Shown one piece after another: positions 25,292-34,444 of a stretch of DNA of 64,000 bases (positions are counted from its first letter, which is position 1; every line of letters begins with the position of its first letter). The position numbers were made by a program, and so were the translations under genes. This DNA comes from Hyphomonas sp. (GTDB taxonomy: Bacteria > Pseudomonadota > Alphaproteobacteria > Caulobacterales > Hyphomonadaceae). The notes under the pieces were generated by a model. That model was not told the origin of the DNA, made no database searches, and worked only from the letters and a program-made list of their open reading frames with translations. The DNA lies in the NCBI GenBank assembly GCA_002700305.1, contig PACZ01000019.1, positions 1 through 64,000 on the forward strand, written 5' to 3'.

Positions 25292-25969
25292 ATGGCAGAA
25301 CTCATCATTCCGGGCCCTCAGGGCCGTATCGAAGCGCGTTACACAGAGCCGCCATATGACGGCGCCCCGATTGCGCTGATCCTTCATCCCCACCCGAAAG
25401 CCGGTGGCACGATGCAGGACCCGATCTCGATCATGCTGTACCAGATGTTCGAGAAGCATGGCTTCGGCGTCCTGCGCTACAATTCGCGCGGCGTCGGCCG
25501 CAGCCAGGGCCAGTACGACCAGGGCATCGGCGAGCTGGAAGACGCGGCCTATGTTCTTGATTACATTGAAAACATGGCGGAGAGCCCGCGCTATGTCTGG
25601 TGTGCTGGCTACTCTTTCGGTGCCTGGATCACGCTTCAGCTGCTGATGCGGCGCCCGGAAATCGATGGCTTCCTCGCCATTTCTCCGCCGGCCAACCACT
25701 ATGACCTGTCCTTCCTGGCGCCGTGCCCGGCCTCTGGCCTGATCGTGTCCGGCGACAGCGATGCGGTTTCTTCCCCGGAAGACGTGGAGCGCGCGCTCAC
25801 CAAGGTTCGCGTCCAGAAGGGCGAGGAAATCGAGCGCACCACGGTCAAAGGGGCAAACCACTTCTATCAGGACCGCCGCGATGAGCTGATCGGCACCTGC
25901 GAAGAATACCTCCTCCGGCGCCTTGCTGCCGCCGAGGAAAAACTGCGCCTCGAAGCTGAAGGCGACTAA
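25292..25969 (+). CDS. Alpha/beta hydrolase (COG2945-type)
   Basis: A 225-residue soluble hydrolase. The fold markers are LILHPHPKAGGTMQDP (oxyanion region, about residues 30-45), VLRYNSRGVGRSQG, the nucleophile elbow GYSFGAW, and the C-terminal GANHFYQ that supplies the catalytic His. The acid is probably Asp in SGDSDAVS. GAGG precedes ATG 25292. The substrate is unknown. Its stop overlaps that of convergent anmK by four bases. It is divergent from the SUF operon in this and related genomes. Confidence 0.88.
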   Translation: MAELIIPGPQGRIEARYTEPPYDGAPIALILHPHPKAGGTMQDPISIMLYQMFEKHGFGVLRYNSRGVGRSQGQYDQGIGELEDAAYVLDYIENMAESPRYVWCAGYSFGAWITLQLLMRRPEIDGFLAISPPANHYDLSFLAPCPASGLIVSGDSDAVSSPEDVERALTKVRVQKGEEIERTTVKGANHFYQDRRDELIGTCEEYLLRRLAAAEEKLRLEAEGD

Positions 25970-27093
25970 GCCAGCAGTCTTCCGCCCGTCATTGGTTCCG
26001 GCACGCCTGTCGTGCCGGGCCAGCTGATGGGCAGGCCACGGGCCGTGCGCGCGGCGAGATAAGCAAAAGCTTCGGCTTCGATGCTGTCTCCGCGCCAGCC
26101 TGCATCTTCTGCGCTCAATACCGGACAAGGCAGGGCTCGTACCAACGCAGCCATCAGCGCCGGATTGTGCCGTCCACCGCCGCAGGCAATGACGCGTGAT
26201 GGCACGTCCGGCAGCTGCGCTACACCCGCCGCAACGGCCCTTGCCGAAAACTCTGTCAGCGTTGCCGTCCCGTCTTCAAGCGACAGGCCTATGACCATGG
26301 CAGCCGAGAAATCATAGCGGTCCAGCGATTTGGGCGGCGCCTCGCTGAACCAGTCATGCTGCAGCAACTGCGCCAGCAGCGCCTCATCCGCCGCGCCCGC
26401 TTTTGCGAGGCTTCCGCCGAAGTCGTGCGTACCGTGGCCGTGGCTCTCAACCCATTCATCTATGGGGCCATTGGCTGGTCCTGTATCGAAGGCCACCAGC
26501 GTCCCATCCGCCAGTTTTGCGGTGATGTTGGCGACACCGCCGAGGTTCAGCACACAGGCTGCCCCGTCTCCGAGCCGCTGCATCAGCGCCGAATGATAAG
26601 CGGGCGCAAGCGGCGCGCCCTGACCACCGGAGGCGACGTCAGCCGTGCGGAAATCACAGGCCAGCGGAACGCCCAGCGCCCCCCGCATGGCCGGGGCGTC
26701 AATCAGCTGGAGCGTTGCGCCGGGCTTTCCCGGCACGGGGCGCCGGTGCAGCACGGTCTGGCCATGCACACCCGCCAGGACCGGCGCGGGACCGGACCAG
26801 CCTGAAAGCAATTGCTGAAGCGTTTCCGCATGCGTCTGCGTGACGACCGCCCTTGCCGCCTCGAATGCCGCTTCCGGCTGCGGCCCGGACCAGTTCCACG
26901 CTCGCGCAGCGTCCGTTGCGGCTTGAAGGATCCGGCGCTCTTCCGGCGAATATTTGCGCTCTGCCGTGGCGCCGAATTCGAACACCTGCTCGCCGTCGGT
27001 CAGGATCAGGGCGGCATCCACAGCGTCCAGGGAGGTGCCAGACATGAAGCCAGCCACCCAAATCGGCCCAGAATCTGAAATCGCAGTGTTCAA
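25966..27093 (-). CDS. anmK: Anhydro-N-acetylmuramic acid kinase
   Basis: A 375-residue kinase that phosphorylates and opens 1,6-anhydro-MurNAc during peptidoglycan recycling. The N-terminal GFMSGTSLDAVDAALI is the phosphate-binding loop; GVHGQTVLHRP-like VHGQTVLHRRP, DFRTADVASGGQGAPL, NLGGVANIT and FDTGPANGPIDEW are the family motifs. The start is unsure. TTG at 27093 has AGGGAG upstream; GTG at 27129 lies 14 bases from the divergent tyrS start but has no ribosome site. Confidence 0.93.
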   Translation of the reverse strand: MNTAISDSGPIWVAGFMSGTSLDAVDAALILTDGEQVFEFGATAERKYSPEERRILQAATDAARAWNWSGPQPEAAFEAARAVVTQTHAETLQQLLSGWSGPAPVLAGVHGQTVLHRRPVPGKPGATLQLIDAPAMRGALGVPLACDFRTADVASGGQGAPLAPAYHSALMQRLGDGAACVLNLGGVANITAKLADGTLVAFDTGPANGPIDEWVESHGHGTHDFGGSLAKAGAADEALLAQLLQHDWFSEAPPKSLDRYDFSAAMVIGLSLEDGTATLTEFSARAVAAGVAQLPDVPSRVIACGGGRHNPALMAALVRALPCPVLSAEDAGWRGDSIEAEAFAYLAARTARGLPISWPGTTGVPEPMTGGRLLA

Positions 27094-27143
27094 GCGGCTC
27101 CCTTTCCGTGCTACGCGCCCTGCCTTCACGGAGACACGAGAAG

Positions 27144-28394
27144 ATGAGCGAATACAAGTCGGAATTCCTGAAGACGCTGCAGACGCGCGGCTTCATCAAG
27201 CAGGTCACCCATGAGGCCGAGCTTGACGCCTATTGCCAGGCGGGTGTCCCGATTGCGTATATCGGCTTCGACGCGACGGCGGACAGCCTGCACGTCGGAT
27301 CGCTCCTTCAGATCATGATGCTTCGGCACCTCCAGAAAGCTGGCGGCAAGCCGATCGTGCTGATGGGCGGCGGCACCACGAAAGTGGGCGACCCGACCGA
27401 CAAGGAAAAGTCCCGCCCCCTGCTGACCAATGAGCAGATCGAGGCGAACATCGCCGGCATCAAGAAGGCGTTTGAACCATTCCTGACCTTCGGCGACGGC
27501 CCGACCGACGCCATCATGGTCAATAATGACGACTGGCTGAGCAAGCTCGGCTACATCGAACTGCTCCGCGAAGTGGGCGTGCATTTCACGATCAATACGA
27601 TGGTGAAGCAGGACACGGTCGCCCGGCGCCTGGCCAATGAGCAGCCCTACACCTTCCTCGAATTCAACTACCTGCTGATGCAGTCCTACGACTTCCTCGA
27701 ACTGTTCCAGCGTCAGAATTGCCGTATTCAGCTCGGCGGGTCTGACCAGTGGGGCAATATCGTCGGCGGGGTGGACCTGGTGCACAAGGCCGCTGGCGGC
27801 GACGTGTTCGGCATCACCGCGCACCTCATCACCACCGCTTCCGGCGGCAAAATGGGCAAGACGGCCGATGGCGCGGTCTGGCTGAATGCGGACCGCAAGA
27901 GCCCCTACGAATACTGGCAGTTCTGGCGCAACACAGAAGATGCCGATGTTGGCCGCTTCCTGCGCCTGTTCACCGAATTGCCGCTGGACGAGATCGAAGC
28001 GCTTGAGAAACTCGACGGCGCCAAGATCAACAAGGCCAAGATCGCGCTCGCCAACGCGGCAACGACGATGCTGCACGGAGAAGCAGCGGCGAAGGAATCC
28101 GAGGCAGCAGCGTCCGCCGTGTTTGCAGGCGGCGGGACAGCCGCGGCCCTGCCGACTGTTGAAATTCCGTCTGCGGAGCTCTTCACCGATTATCTGGTCG
28201 CTGCTGCCTTTACGGCTGCAGGCCTGACCGAAAGTAATGGCGAAGCGCGCCGCCTGATCAAGCAGGGCGCCGCGAAGGTCAATGACCAGCAGGTCAAGGA
28301 CCAGAACGCGACACTGGCGGAAACGGATGTGGTCGACGGCAGCATCAAACTGTCGGCGGGCAAGAAACGCCATGCGCTGGTGAAGCCGGTCTGA
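27144..28394 (+). CDS. tyrS: Tyrosyl-tRNA synthetase
   Basis: A 416-residue class I synthetase. The HIGH-like motif is HVGS (FDATADSLHVGSLLQ), and the KMSKS-like motif is GGKMGKTADG. YDFLELFQ and GGSDQWGNIVGG belong to the tyrosine pocket. A C-terminal S4 RNA-binding domain (ARRLIKQGAAKVND) binds the tRNA. ATG 27144 follows a purine-rich GAGACACGAGAAG stretch. It is divergent from anmK and converges on the YhdP-like gene with a 2-bp gap. Confidence 0.97.
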   Translation: MSEYKSEFLKTLQTRGFIKQVTHEAELDAYCQAGVPIAYIGFDATADSLHVGSLLQIMMLRHLQKAGGKPIVLMGGGTTKVGDPTDKEKSRPLLTNEQIEANIAGIKKAFEPFLTFGDGPTDAIMVNNDDWLSKLGYIELLREVGVHFTINTMVKQDTVARRLANEQPYTFLEFNYLLMQSYDFLELFQRQNCRIQLGGSDQWGNIVGGVDLVHKAAGGDVFGITAHLITTASGGKMGKTADGAVWLNADRKSPYEYWQFWRNTEDADVGRFLRLFTELPLDEIEALEKLDGAKINKAKIALANAATTMLHGEAAAKESEAAASAVFAGGGTAAALPTVEIPSAELFTDYLVAAAFTAAGLTESNGEARRLIKQGAAKVNDQQVKDQNATLAETDVVDGSIKLSAGKKRHALVKPV

Positions 28395-28396
28395 GC

Positions 28397-31300
28397 CTAG
28401 AACTCTTCGTCCGGAATGGGCGGAAGTTCTGACGGGATCGGCTCATCCGGCGGGCGCGGCTTGGCTTCCGGGATACGTGTATCCGACGGGTTTTCGAAGA
28501 TCCGGCGGATCACGCCCGGCGCCAGGGCTGAAAGCGGATTCACAGAGACGTTGGCTTTCTCCATCGTCCCCCGGATCGCATAGGTGAGGGAGAAGACGCC
28601 CTCACCATCCCGGCCGACGACCAGGTCGCCAAGGATCGGAATTGTTCCGAGAGCGGAGTTCATACCGAAGCTTGGCACCAGCACGCCATCGAACTCAATC
28701 TTGCTGCTCTTGGAATCGTAATAGCCATTCGTGGTCAGACCAAGGGCTGGCCCCTGCGCCTTGGCGCCGGTCACCACATAGCGCTCTCCCGCGATGGTTA
28801 GAGGAATATCGAGCCGGGAAAACAGCACCCCTTCCCCGCCCAGCGTATCCGCCAGCCCGCGAAGAGATGCGAGCGACAGGATTTGCGTCAGGAATGGCGC
28901 GTTGATCATGCGGGTGTTCGTGATGGAGATGTCGAATTTCGACGGCTGGTCGCCATTCGCCAGCGTGCCGTCCAATTCAAGCTGGCCGCCTTCGAGATAG
29001 TCGATCCCGAGAAACGCACTCGCAATGAAGCCGGCATCCCCGCTGGATACGTGGATTGTCGCCGCCTGGCCGCCATTTGTGTCAAAGCGCGCCTCAAAGG
29101 GTGACCCGTCCGCGGCAAGCCCTGTCGCCATGAACGTGTCGATTCCGGCCGCGCCGGACGCCATGGAGAATTTTGCCTCAGTCATATCAAGACCAGGCCG
29201 AAGCGTGAGTGTGTCGACATTCGCGGTGACGCGCAGCGGGGTGTTCGTCCCGGCATCGTCGGCCTCTCCGATCACTCCGACACCCGGCATCGCACCGGAG
29301 AGGTCGAGATAGGTCCCGGTCAGGCCGAGGTTCAGCGCACCATCCTTGCGGGTAACCGTACCGCCGACATCAGCCTTGTTCTTCAAATAGGCGCGGCGGA
29401 GCGTGGCAGAGACAAGCTTGGAGTCTCCGCCCAATGTGAAGTCGCCATCAAGATACGCATCGTCGGCGTGGAACACGACTGTCGCCGTATAGCCGTCCTT
29501 CAGTCCCTGATAATGCACCGACGCCTTGGCTTCCTTGTCGCGCGCCTTCACCCATCCGATCTCTGACAGATCCAGCCGGGACTCTGTCAGATCGAGCGCC
29601 GTATCTGCAACGATACTGGAGCCTTCGCCAATTTCCGCCTGCACCTCGATCGGGATTTCACCTGATAGGTAAGCCCGGCCGAGCACACCGAACTCATTCA
29701 GGAAGTCAGGTGTGACAATGCTGGACGCCGACAGCAACGAAGGCTGGTCGCCATCATTAAACGCATCGCGCCAGGTGAACTGCACCGGTGAGGGCCCAAG
29801 GTCGCCGAACCCCGAAATGGTCATGCCATCCTGATCGACATTCACTTTGGCAGAGCCGTCGGTGAGATCAAATCCGAGGGCTGCATCCTTGAGACCTGCG
29901 TCCTTCACCGAACCTATCGCCGTGAACCTTATGTCCTCATACGGAACATCATCCAGCGCAGGACGGAACATCTCGAAGGTCATCTCGCCATTGCCGGACA
30001 GGCGCTCCGGATCGAAATCGATCTTTAGGCGCGAGTCGACCAGCATCTTCATGACCAGAGAAATGGGGCCGTGGCCTCGCGCAAAGACACGGAAGTCGCC
30101 GCCATGGTCATTGAAGGCCGGCATGACAAATGCGCCTTCATCCAGATCCCAGCCGCCATACTCGCCGGAGTCGAGCGTCACACGGAAAGAGTTGCCGGTC
30201 AGACGGCCTTTTCCGAGTCCTCTCTCAACCGGCGGCAGATCAGACAGGAACTTCACCCAGGCATCCTCTGCCACGAAGGTGAGCTCCAGATCGCTGTCGC
30301 GCAGGTATCCATCTTCACCAAAGCTGTCGCGCTTCAGATCGATATGCCCTTTGACATCCCGGATCGCGCCGGCCTCGATATTATCGCGCGCAAAATTCCG
30401 CCCGCCTGTGCCGAGACCGACGGGCCAGAAGGCCATCACCGTATCCTTGGTCACGTCCCCGCTCGTCTCAAGGGAAATGCTTCCGAGGATGGGCGGTTCG
30501 CCGTCCTGCTTGTCCGGCGTCAGGCCGATACTGCCGGTCAAATGGAAGCCAGCATCCGCCTCCATGAACTTGAGGTCCAGATCGTCGATCTGCCGCGCAT
30601 TCACGCTTAGCAGTCCTGCGCCCTCGACACCGGTCAGCGTGACGGGCCTTTCGAAGACGGGGGTGAAGTCGAGTGTCAGACTGTCGCTTTTCAGCTCGAA
30701 TTCATGGGCCGCCTGCCCTTCCAGAATGTTTTTCAGCGTCAGGATCGCCTCACCGCTGGCCGGCCCGACCTTGTCGCCCGTGACATCGATCCGCATCGTG
30801 TCGTCATTCGCGAGATAGGTCGCCGTGACGTCGAGGCCTTTTACGTCAACACCTCCAGCGAACGGAACGCGGCCTTCTCCCATTTCAGAGTGGAAGGCGA
30901 CCTCGCCAATCCCGGTCGATGTTGCAAAATCGAGCGTCGCGTCCGCGCTGGCAGGAAGCCCTTCAAACGCGTCGACTTCCGCACCGAACCGCGATGCAAG
31001 GTCTGCCAGCGGCCAATCGGCCACGGCGATCTCTGCATGCAGTCTGTCGTCCACCGTGTAAGACCGGATGGTCGCCGCCAGCCCGCCCGGCAATCCTTCA
31101 CCCGCACCGCTGCCGGCGACACTGACCAGAATGCCGTCCGCTTCGCGGGAGATGCTCCCCTTGGCGTCGGTAATATCGAGCACCGGCTGCTGGTTGCTGT
31201 CTCGCAGGCGAAATTCGAAACCGGTAAAGCCGAGATATTCCAGCGCGTAATTCTGCTCGCCCTGCTTGAGCGCCTCCAGCACGGGCGGCAGCACTTCATT

Positions 31301-31816
31301 GGCACGCTGAAGCCATTCCTGCGGCGTTTCCGGCAATTTGCCTTCCGGAATCTCCGGCATGGGTTCCCCACCGACAAACCAGATCGACGGCGTTTCCTGA
31401 TCGATGTTGACCCAGCCATCGACCAGATCGAGGCGCAGGACCTCGATATCCCCCAGAACCAGCGATGATCCGGACAGGACGATATTCGCGTGGCTGGCCT
31501 CGGCACTGAGGTTGCCTTTTGCATCCATCATCTGAAGGCGGGAACCGGAAATATGGAGCCGCTTGTCTTCGGCCGACCATTCGAGCTGGACGCCGCCCAA
31601 GCGGACCTCCCGGCCATCGCGCGCCTCTGTCATGGCCCGCTCGAGATCGTCCTGGAACATGGAAAGGTCCATGGGACCTGAATAGAGCCGGGCCGCGAGC
31701 AGACCTGCCGCAACAAGGACGAGCAGGATCATCCCGCCAAGTATTTCGAGAAAAATCAGTGAGGCGGTCTGGCGGACCAAGGGCGCGCTCCGTACAAGTC
31801 GGGTCCAGTCATACAC
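28397..31816 (-). CDS. Giant AsmA/YhdP-like envelope protein
   Basis: An 1139-residue protein with one N-terminal membrane segment at about residues 22-45 (LEILGGMILLVLVAAGLLAA). The rest is beta-rich and periplasmic. The N-terminal GREVRLGGVQLEWSAEDKRLH resembles DUF3971/YhdP, and the last 300 residues (DKADVGGTVTRKDG, GGQLELDGTLANGDQPSKFD, GVLVPSFGMNSALGTIPILG) match the AsmA-like C-terminal domain. YhdP, TamB and YdbH carry phospholipids to the outer membrane in E. coli; that role is inferred. A proline-rich tail ends the protein. It is divergent from bcp. Confidence 0.88.
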   Translation of the reverse strand: MYDWTRLVRSAPLVRQTASLIFLEILGGMILLVLVAAGLLAARLYSGPMDLSMFQDDLERAMTEARDGREVRLGGVQLEWSAEDKRLHISGSRLQMMDAKGNLSAEASHANIVLSGSSLVLGDIEVLRLDLVDGWVNIDQETPSIWFVGGEPMPEIPEGKLPETPQEWLQRANEVLPPVLEALKQGEQNYALEYLGFTGFEFRLRDSNQQPVLDITDAKGSISREADGILVSVAGSGAGEGLPGGLAATIRSYTVDDRLHAEIAVADWPLADLASRFGAEVDAFEGLPASADATLDFATSTGIGEVAFHSEMGEGRVPFAGGVDVKGLDVTATYLANDDTMRIDVTGDKVGPASGEAILTLKNILEGQAAHEFELKSDSLTLDFTPVFERPVTLTGVEGAGLLSVNARQIDDLDLKFMEADAGFHLTGSIGLTPDKQDGEPPILGSISLETSGDVTKDTVMAFWPVGLGTGGRNFARDNIEAGAIRDVKGHIDLKRDSFGEDGYLRDSDLELTFVAEDAWVKFLSDLPPVERGLGKGRLTGNSFRVTLDSGEYGGWDLDEGAFVMPAFNDHGGDFRVFARGHGPISLVMKMLVDSRLKIDFDPERLSGNGEMTFEMFRPALDDVPYEDIRFTAIGSVKDAGLKDAALGFDLTDGSAKVNVDQDGMTISGFGDLGPSPVQFTWRDAFNDGDQPSLLSASSIVTPDFLNEFGVLGRAYLSGEIPIEVQAEIGEGSSIVADTALDLTESRLDLSEIGWVKARDKEAKASVHYQGLKDGYTATVVFHADDAYLDGDFTLGGDSKLVSATLRRAYLKNKADVGGTVTRKDGALNLGLTGTYLDLSGAMPGVGVIGEADDAGTNTPLRVTANVDTLTLRPGLDMTEAKFSMASGAAGIDTFMATGLAADGSPFEARFDTNGGQAATIHVSSGDAGFIASAFLGIDYLEGGQLELDGTLANGDQPSKFDISITNTRMINAPFLTQILSLASLRGLADTLGGEGVLFSRLDIPLTIAGERYVVTGAKAQGPALGLTTNGYYDSKSSKIEFDGVLVPSFGMNSALGTIPILGDLVVGRDGEGVFSLTYAIRGTMEKANVSVNPLSALAPGVIRRIFENPSDTRIPEAKPRPPDEPIPSELPPIPDEEF

Positions 31817-31876
31817 GCCGTTCAGCGCTGTGTCTGATATAAGCAGGACAGCCGGAGCGCACCATAGGAGGATTAC

Positions 31877-32347
31877 ATGGCAATCGGACCCAAAGAAGGC
31901 GGACGTGCCCCAAATTTCAGCATGGATTCAACGCAAGGGCCGATAAAACTCGCCGATTACAAGGATCAGCTCCTCGTTCTCTACTTCTACCCGAGGGACG
32001 ACACGCCCGGCTGCACGACCGAAGCGAAGGACTTCACGGCTCTGGCTGACGAGTTCGAAAAGGCCGGCGCCAAAATTGTGGGCGTATCGCGCGACACGAT
32101 GGCAAAGCACGAGAAATTCGCGGCCAAACATGACCTTGGCGTCACGCTCGCATCGGATGAAGATGGCAAGGTCTGCGAGGCCTATGGCGTGTGGGTGGAA
32201 AAGAAAAACTACGGCAAGACCTATATGGGAATCGAGCGCTCAACCTTCCTCATCGGACCTGACAAAAAGGTAATACGAATCTGGAGAAAAGTGCGCGTGA
32301 AGGGACATGCCGAAGATGTACTCAATGTCATCAAATCAGACGCCTGA
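31877..32347 (+). CDS. bcp: Thiol peroxidase of the Bcp/PrxQ family, resolving Cys absent
   Basis: A 156-residue peroxiredoxin. The peroxidatic Cys46 is in YPRDDTPGCTTEAKDF. The resolving cysteine usually found five residues later in Bcp is replaced by Lys51, so this is a one-Cys type or uses Cys100 (KVCEAYG). VGVSRDTMAKHEKFAAKHDL and ERSTFLIGPDKKV are conserved. It reduces hydrogen peroxide and organic peroxides with thiol donors. AGGAGG lies just before ATG 31877. Confidence 0.94.
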   Translation: MAIGPKEGGRAPNFSMDSTQGPIKLADYKDQLLVLYFYPRDDTPGCTTEAKDFTALADEFEKAGAKIVGVSRDTMAKHEKFAAKHDLGVTLASDEDGKVCEAYGVWVEKKNYGKTYMGIERSTFLIGPDKKVIRIWRKVRVKGHAEDVLNVIKSDA

Positions 32348-32544
32348 GTTCTGACCTTCTGCATGCATTTTTTCCATGTTTAACAAGCCTTTTACCCTCA
32401 TGAGCGAAAATTTACACGAATTCTGTGCCCAAGGGGTTTCTTAGCGTATCGAAATCGGTATGTATTATCCCCAAGGGTTTGGGAAACTTGCTGTAGTGAT
32501 TATTGCAGCAGGGGAGTGATTTTCCGGTTCTACGGGTGGCGTTA

Positions 32545-33774
32545 ATGGCGAAGTGGAGCGCGAATCTGAAGGCGGCCTTCAATAAAGCCTTCCCTGAGCG
32601 TCAAATCTACCATCGCAGTGGCGGCACGGTCCGCTATATTTCTGTGTCTCCATGGCAGCAGGCAATATTTGCGGCCGGCATTGCCGCGCTGGCAGGCTGG
32701 ACCATTTTTGCGACTGGTTCATTCGTGCTGAGCGGTGGCGGAAGTGCCCTGTCCGGAAACCCGGATGGCCGCGAACTCGCCAAATACGAACGCTGGGTGC
32801 AGGAGCTTCGCGCCAAGGACGCCCTGTCCCGGTCGCTGCTTGAAGAACGCACGGACGCTTTCCAGAAAGAGACCGTTGAGTGGGAAGAACGCCAGAAGGC
32901 GCTCGAAGACCTCTACAAACAGCTCAAGGGCGAGGATGATCTCGAAACCTCCTCCCTTAAGGGCGACGGCGCAGCCCTGCTGGTTCAGGCATCGATCGAA
33001 GAAGCTGACAGCCGCCAGTCGCGCGAACCGGTTCGGATTACCGCGCAATTCGAAACCGCCAGCTCACGTGGATCCGTCCGGTCGCTCAAGATGGATCAGG
33101 AGCGCATCCTCGACGAAGCCGAAGATATCGCGACGGAGCGCACGGAACGCGCACGCGGCATTCTCGCCCTGACATCGGTCGGGTCTGACCGCATCGTGGC
33201 CAGCAGCGAAACGGGCGGTCCGTTCATTTCGCTCGCCAATGCGACGTCCGGGCCCGACCTCAGCAGCCTTTCCCTGACCGACACCACCTTCTATTCCCGC
33301 CTGTCGCAAACACAGGCCCGGGTCGCGGAAATGCTCTACTATGAGGACATTGTGTCCTCTCTGCCGCTCGGCGTCCCTGTCGGGGTGCCATACAGGCTGA
33401 CCAGTAATTACGGCGTTCGCGTCGATCCTTTCAAGAAACGCCCAGGCTGGCACAACGGCATCGACATGGCGGCTTACCATGCCGCTCCGATCGTCGCAGC
33501 CGGCCCTGGCGTTATCTCTTACGCAGGTCCCCGTTCGGGCTACGGGCGGCTTGTGGAAATCGACCATGGGCACGGCTTTAAGTCGCGCTATGGCCACCTC
33601 AGCGGAATTACGGTAAAAAAAGGCCAAACCGTGGAGGTCGGCGATCTTGTGGGCAAGATGGGTACAACCGGTCGTAGCACGGGGGACCACCTTCATTTCG
33701 AAGTCTGGTTTAACGGCAAACCTTATGATCCAATAAAATTCCTGAAAGCAGGCCGTCATGTTCACCAAGAGTAA
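32545..33774 (+). CDS. M23 (LytM) metallopeptidase paired with bactofilin
   Basis: A 409-residue cell-wall peptidase. A membrane segment lies at about residues 33-57, followed by a coiled-coil region (about 80-135, rich in Glu, Arg, Leu). The C-terminal LytM domain (about 290-400) keeps the zinc ligands His303 and Asp307 (HNGID) and His384 (HLHFE). It should cut peptide cross-links in peptidoglycan. Its end overlaps the bactofilin gene by 17 bp. In Hyphomonas neptunium such a pair, LmdC and BacA, controls stalk shape. The 197-bp upstream gap is AT-rich with repeated CCCAAGGG-like blocks. Confidence 0.92.
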   Translation: MAKWSANLKAAFNKAFPERQIYHRSGGTVRYISVSPWQQAIFAAGIAALAGWTIFATGSFVLSGGGSALSGNPDGRELAKYERWVQELRAKDALSRSLLEERTDAFQKETVEWEERQKALEDLYKQLKGEDDLETSSLKGDGAALLVQASIEEADSRQSREPVRITAQFETASSRGSVRSLKMDQERILDEAEDIATERTERARGILALTSVGSDRIVASSETGGPFISLANATSGPDLSSLSLTDTTFYSRLSQTQARVAEMLYYEDIVSSLPLGVPVGVPYRLTSNYGVRVDPFKKRPGWHNGIDMAAYHAAPIVAAGPGVISYAGPRSGYGRLVEIDHGHGFKSRYGHLSGITVKKGQTVEVGDLVGKMGTTGRSTGDHLHFEVWFNGKPYDPIKFLKAGRHVHQE

Positions 33775-34297
33775 CAAACACAACGATACGCCGGCGGCAC
33801 CTGAGCCGGCCAAGGTCCAACCCTCTGTCGATGCCATCCGCGGCGCCGCCTCGAAGCCGGCCGCCCGGGCTGCGTCCATCATTTGCGCAGACATGAAGAT
33901 CAATGGCTCGGTGACGTCGGAAGGCGCACTGCAGATTGATGGTACCGTCGATGGCGACGTGGCTGCGACCGACATCACCATCGGCGCCTCCGGTCACATC
34001 ACCGGCGAGGTCAAAGCCGAAGTCGTAAAAGTCAAAGGCCGCATCAAGGGCTCCATCCGCGCCCGCAAGGTCGAACTGGAAACCGGTGCACACGTGAAGG
34101 GCGACATCGTTCACTCTTCGCTGCAGATCCAGTCGAACGCCGTTTTCGAAGGCCAGGTCAAACACTCTGACGATCCGCTGAAGGATGCCGCCCCGCGCGC
34201 AGCTGCCAGCGATGCTCGTCCGGCCGCGTCCTCCTCGGCGCCGAGCGCGACTCCCAACGCCACAGGTGGCTTCGGCATTTCGCCAACCGCTTCCTGA
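33758..34297 (+). CDS. bacA: Bactofilin cytoskeletal protein
   Basis: A 179-residue bactofilin. The central beta-helix domain (about residues 38-135) shows the repeated glycine-hydrophobic pattern: IICADMKINGSVTSEGALQI, DGDVAATDITIGASGHITGE, GRIKGSIRARKVELETGAHV. Both ends are disordered and Ala/Pro/Ser-rich. Bactofilins polymerise without nucleotides and localise wall enzymes at curved membrane. Overlap with the M23 peptidase gene indicates translational coupling. A strong terminator follows. The gene name follows the Caulobacter and Hyphomonas usage. Confidence 0.93.
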   Translation: MFTKSNKHNDTPAAPEPAKVQPSVDAIRGAASKPAARAASIICADMKINGSVTSEGALQIDGTVDGDVAATDITIGASGHITGEVKAEVVKVKGRIKGSIRARKVELETGAHVKGDIVHSSLQIQSNAVFEGQVKHSDDPLKDAAPRAAASDARPAASSSAPSATPNATGGFGISPTAS

Positions 34298-34320
34298 TCC
34301 AGGCTGCATTTGAATTGAAA

Positions 34321-34350
34321 CGCCGGTATCGCGAGATGCCGGCGTTTTTT
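34321..34350 (+). terminator. Rho-independent terminator after bactofilin
   Basis: CGCCGGTATC (34321-34330), loop GCGA, GATGCCGGCG (34335-34344), then six T bases to 34350. The 10-bp stem has one G-T pair and a GNRA loop. It is the clearest terminator of the window and ends the M23-bactofilin operon. Confidence 0.92.
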
Positions 34351-34444
34351 CTTGTGTTTCAAAGCCGCTGTCTCAGCCTGCAACCTTGCCCGGCCTCCCT
34401 TAGCTGATAGGGTCCGCCGCAATTGTGACAGCGGAGTATCTGAT

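Noticed and set aside
27126-28373. A 415-codon open frame on the minus strand
   Set aside because: It is the antisense shadow of tyrS.
32380-32394. A TTAA-N7-TTTA match to the CtrA box before the M23-bactofilin operon
   Set aside because: One base off consensus in an AT-rich stretch; chance cannot be excluded without more sites or binding data.
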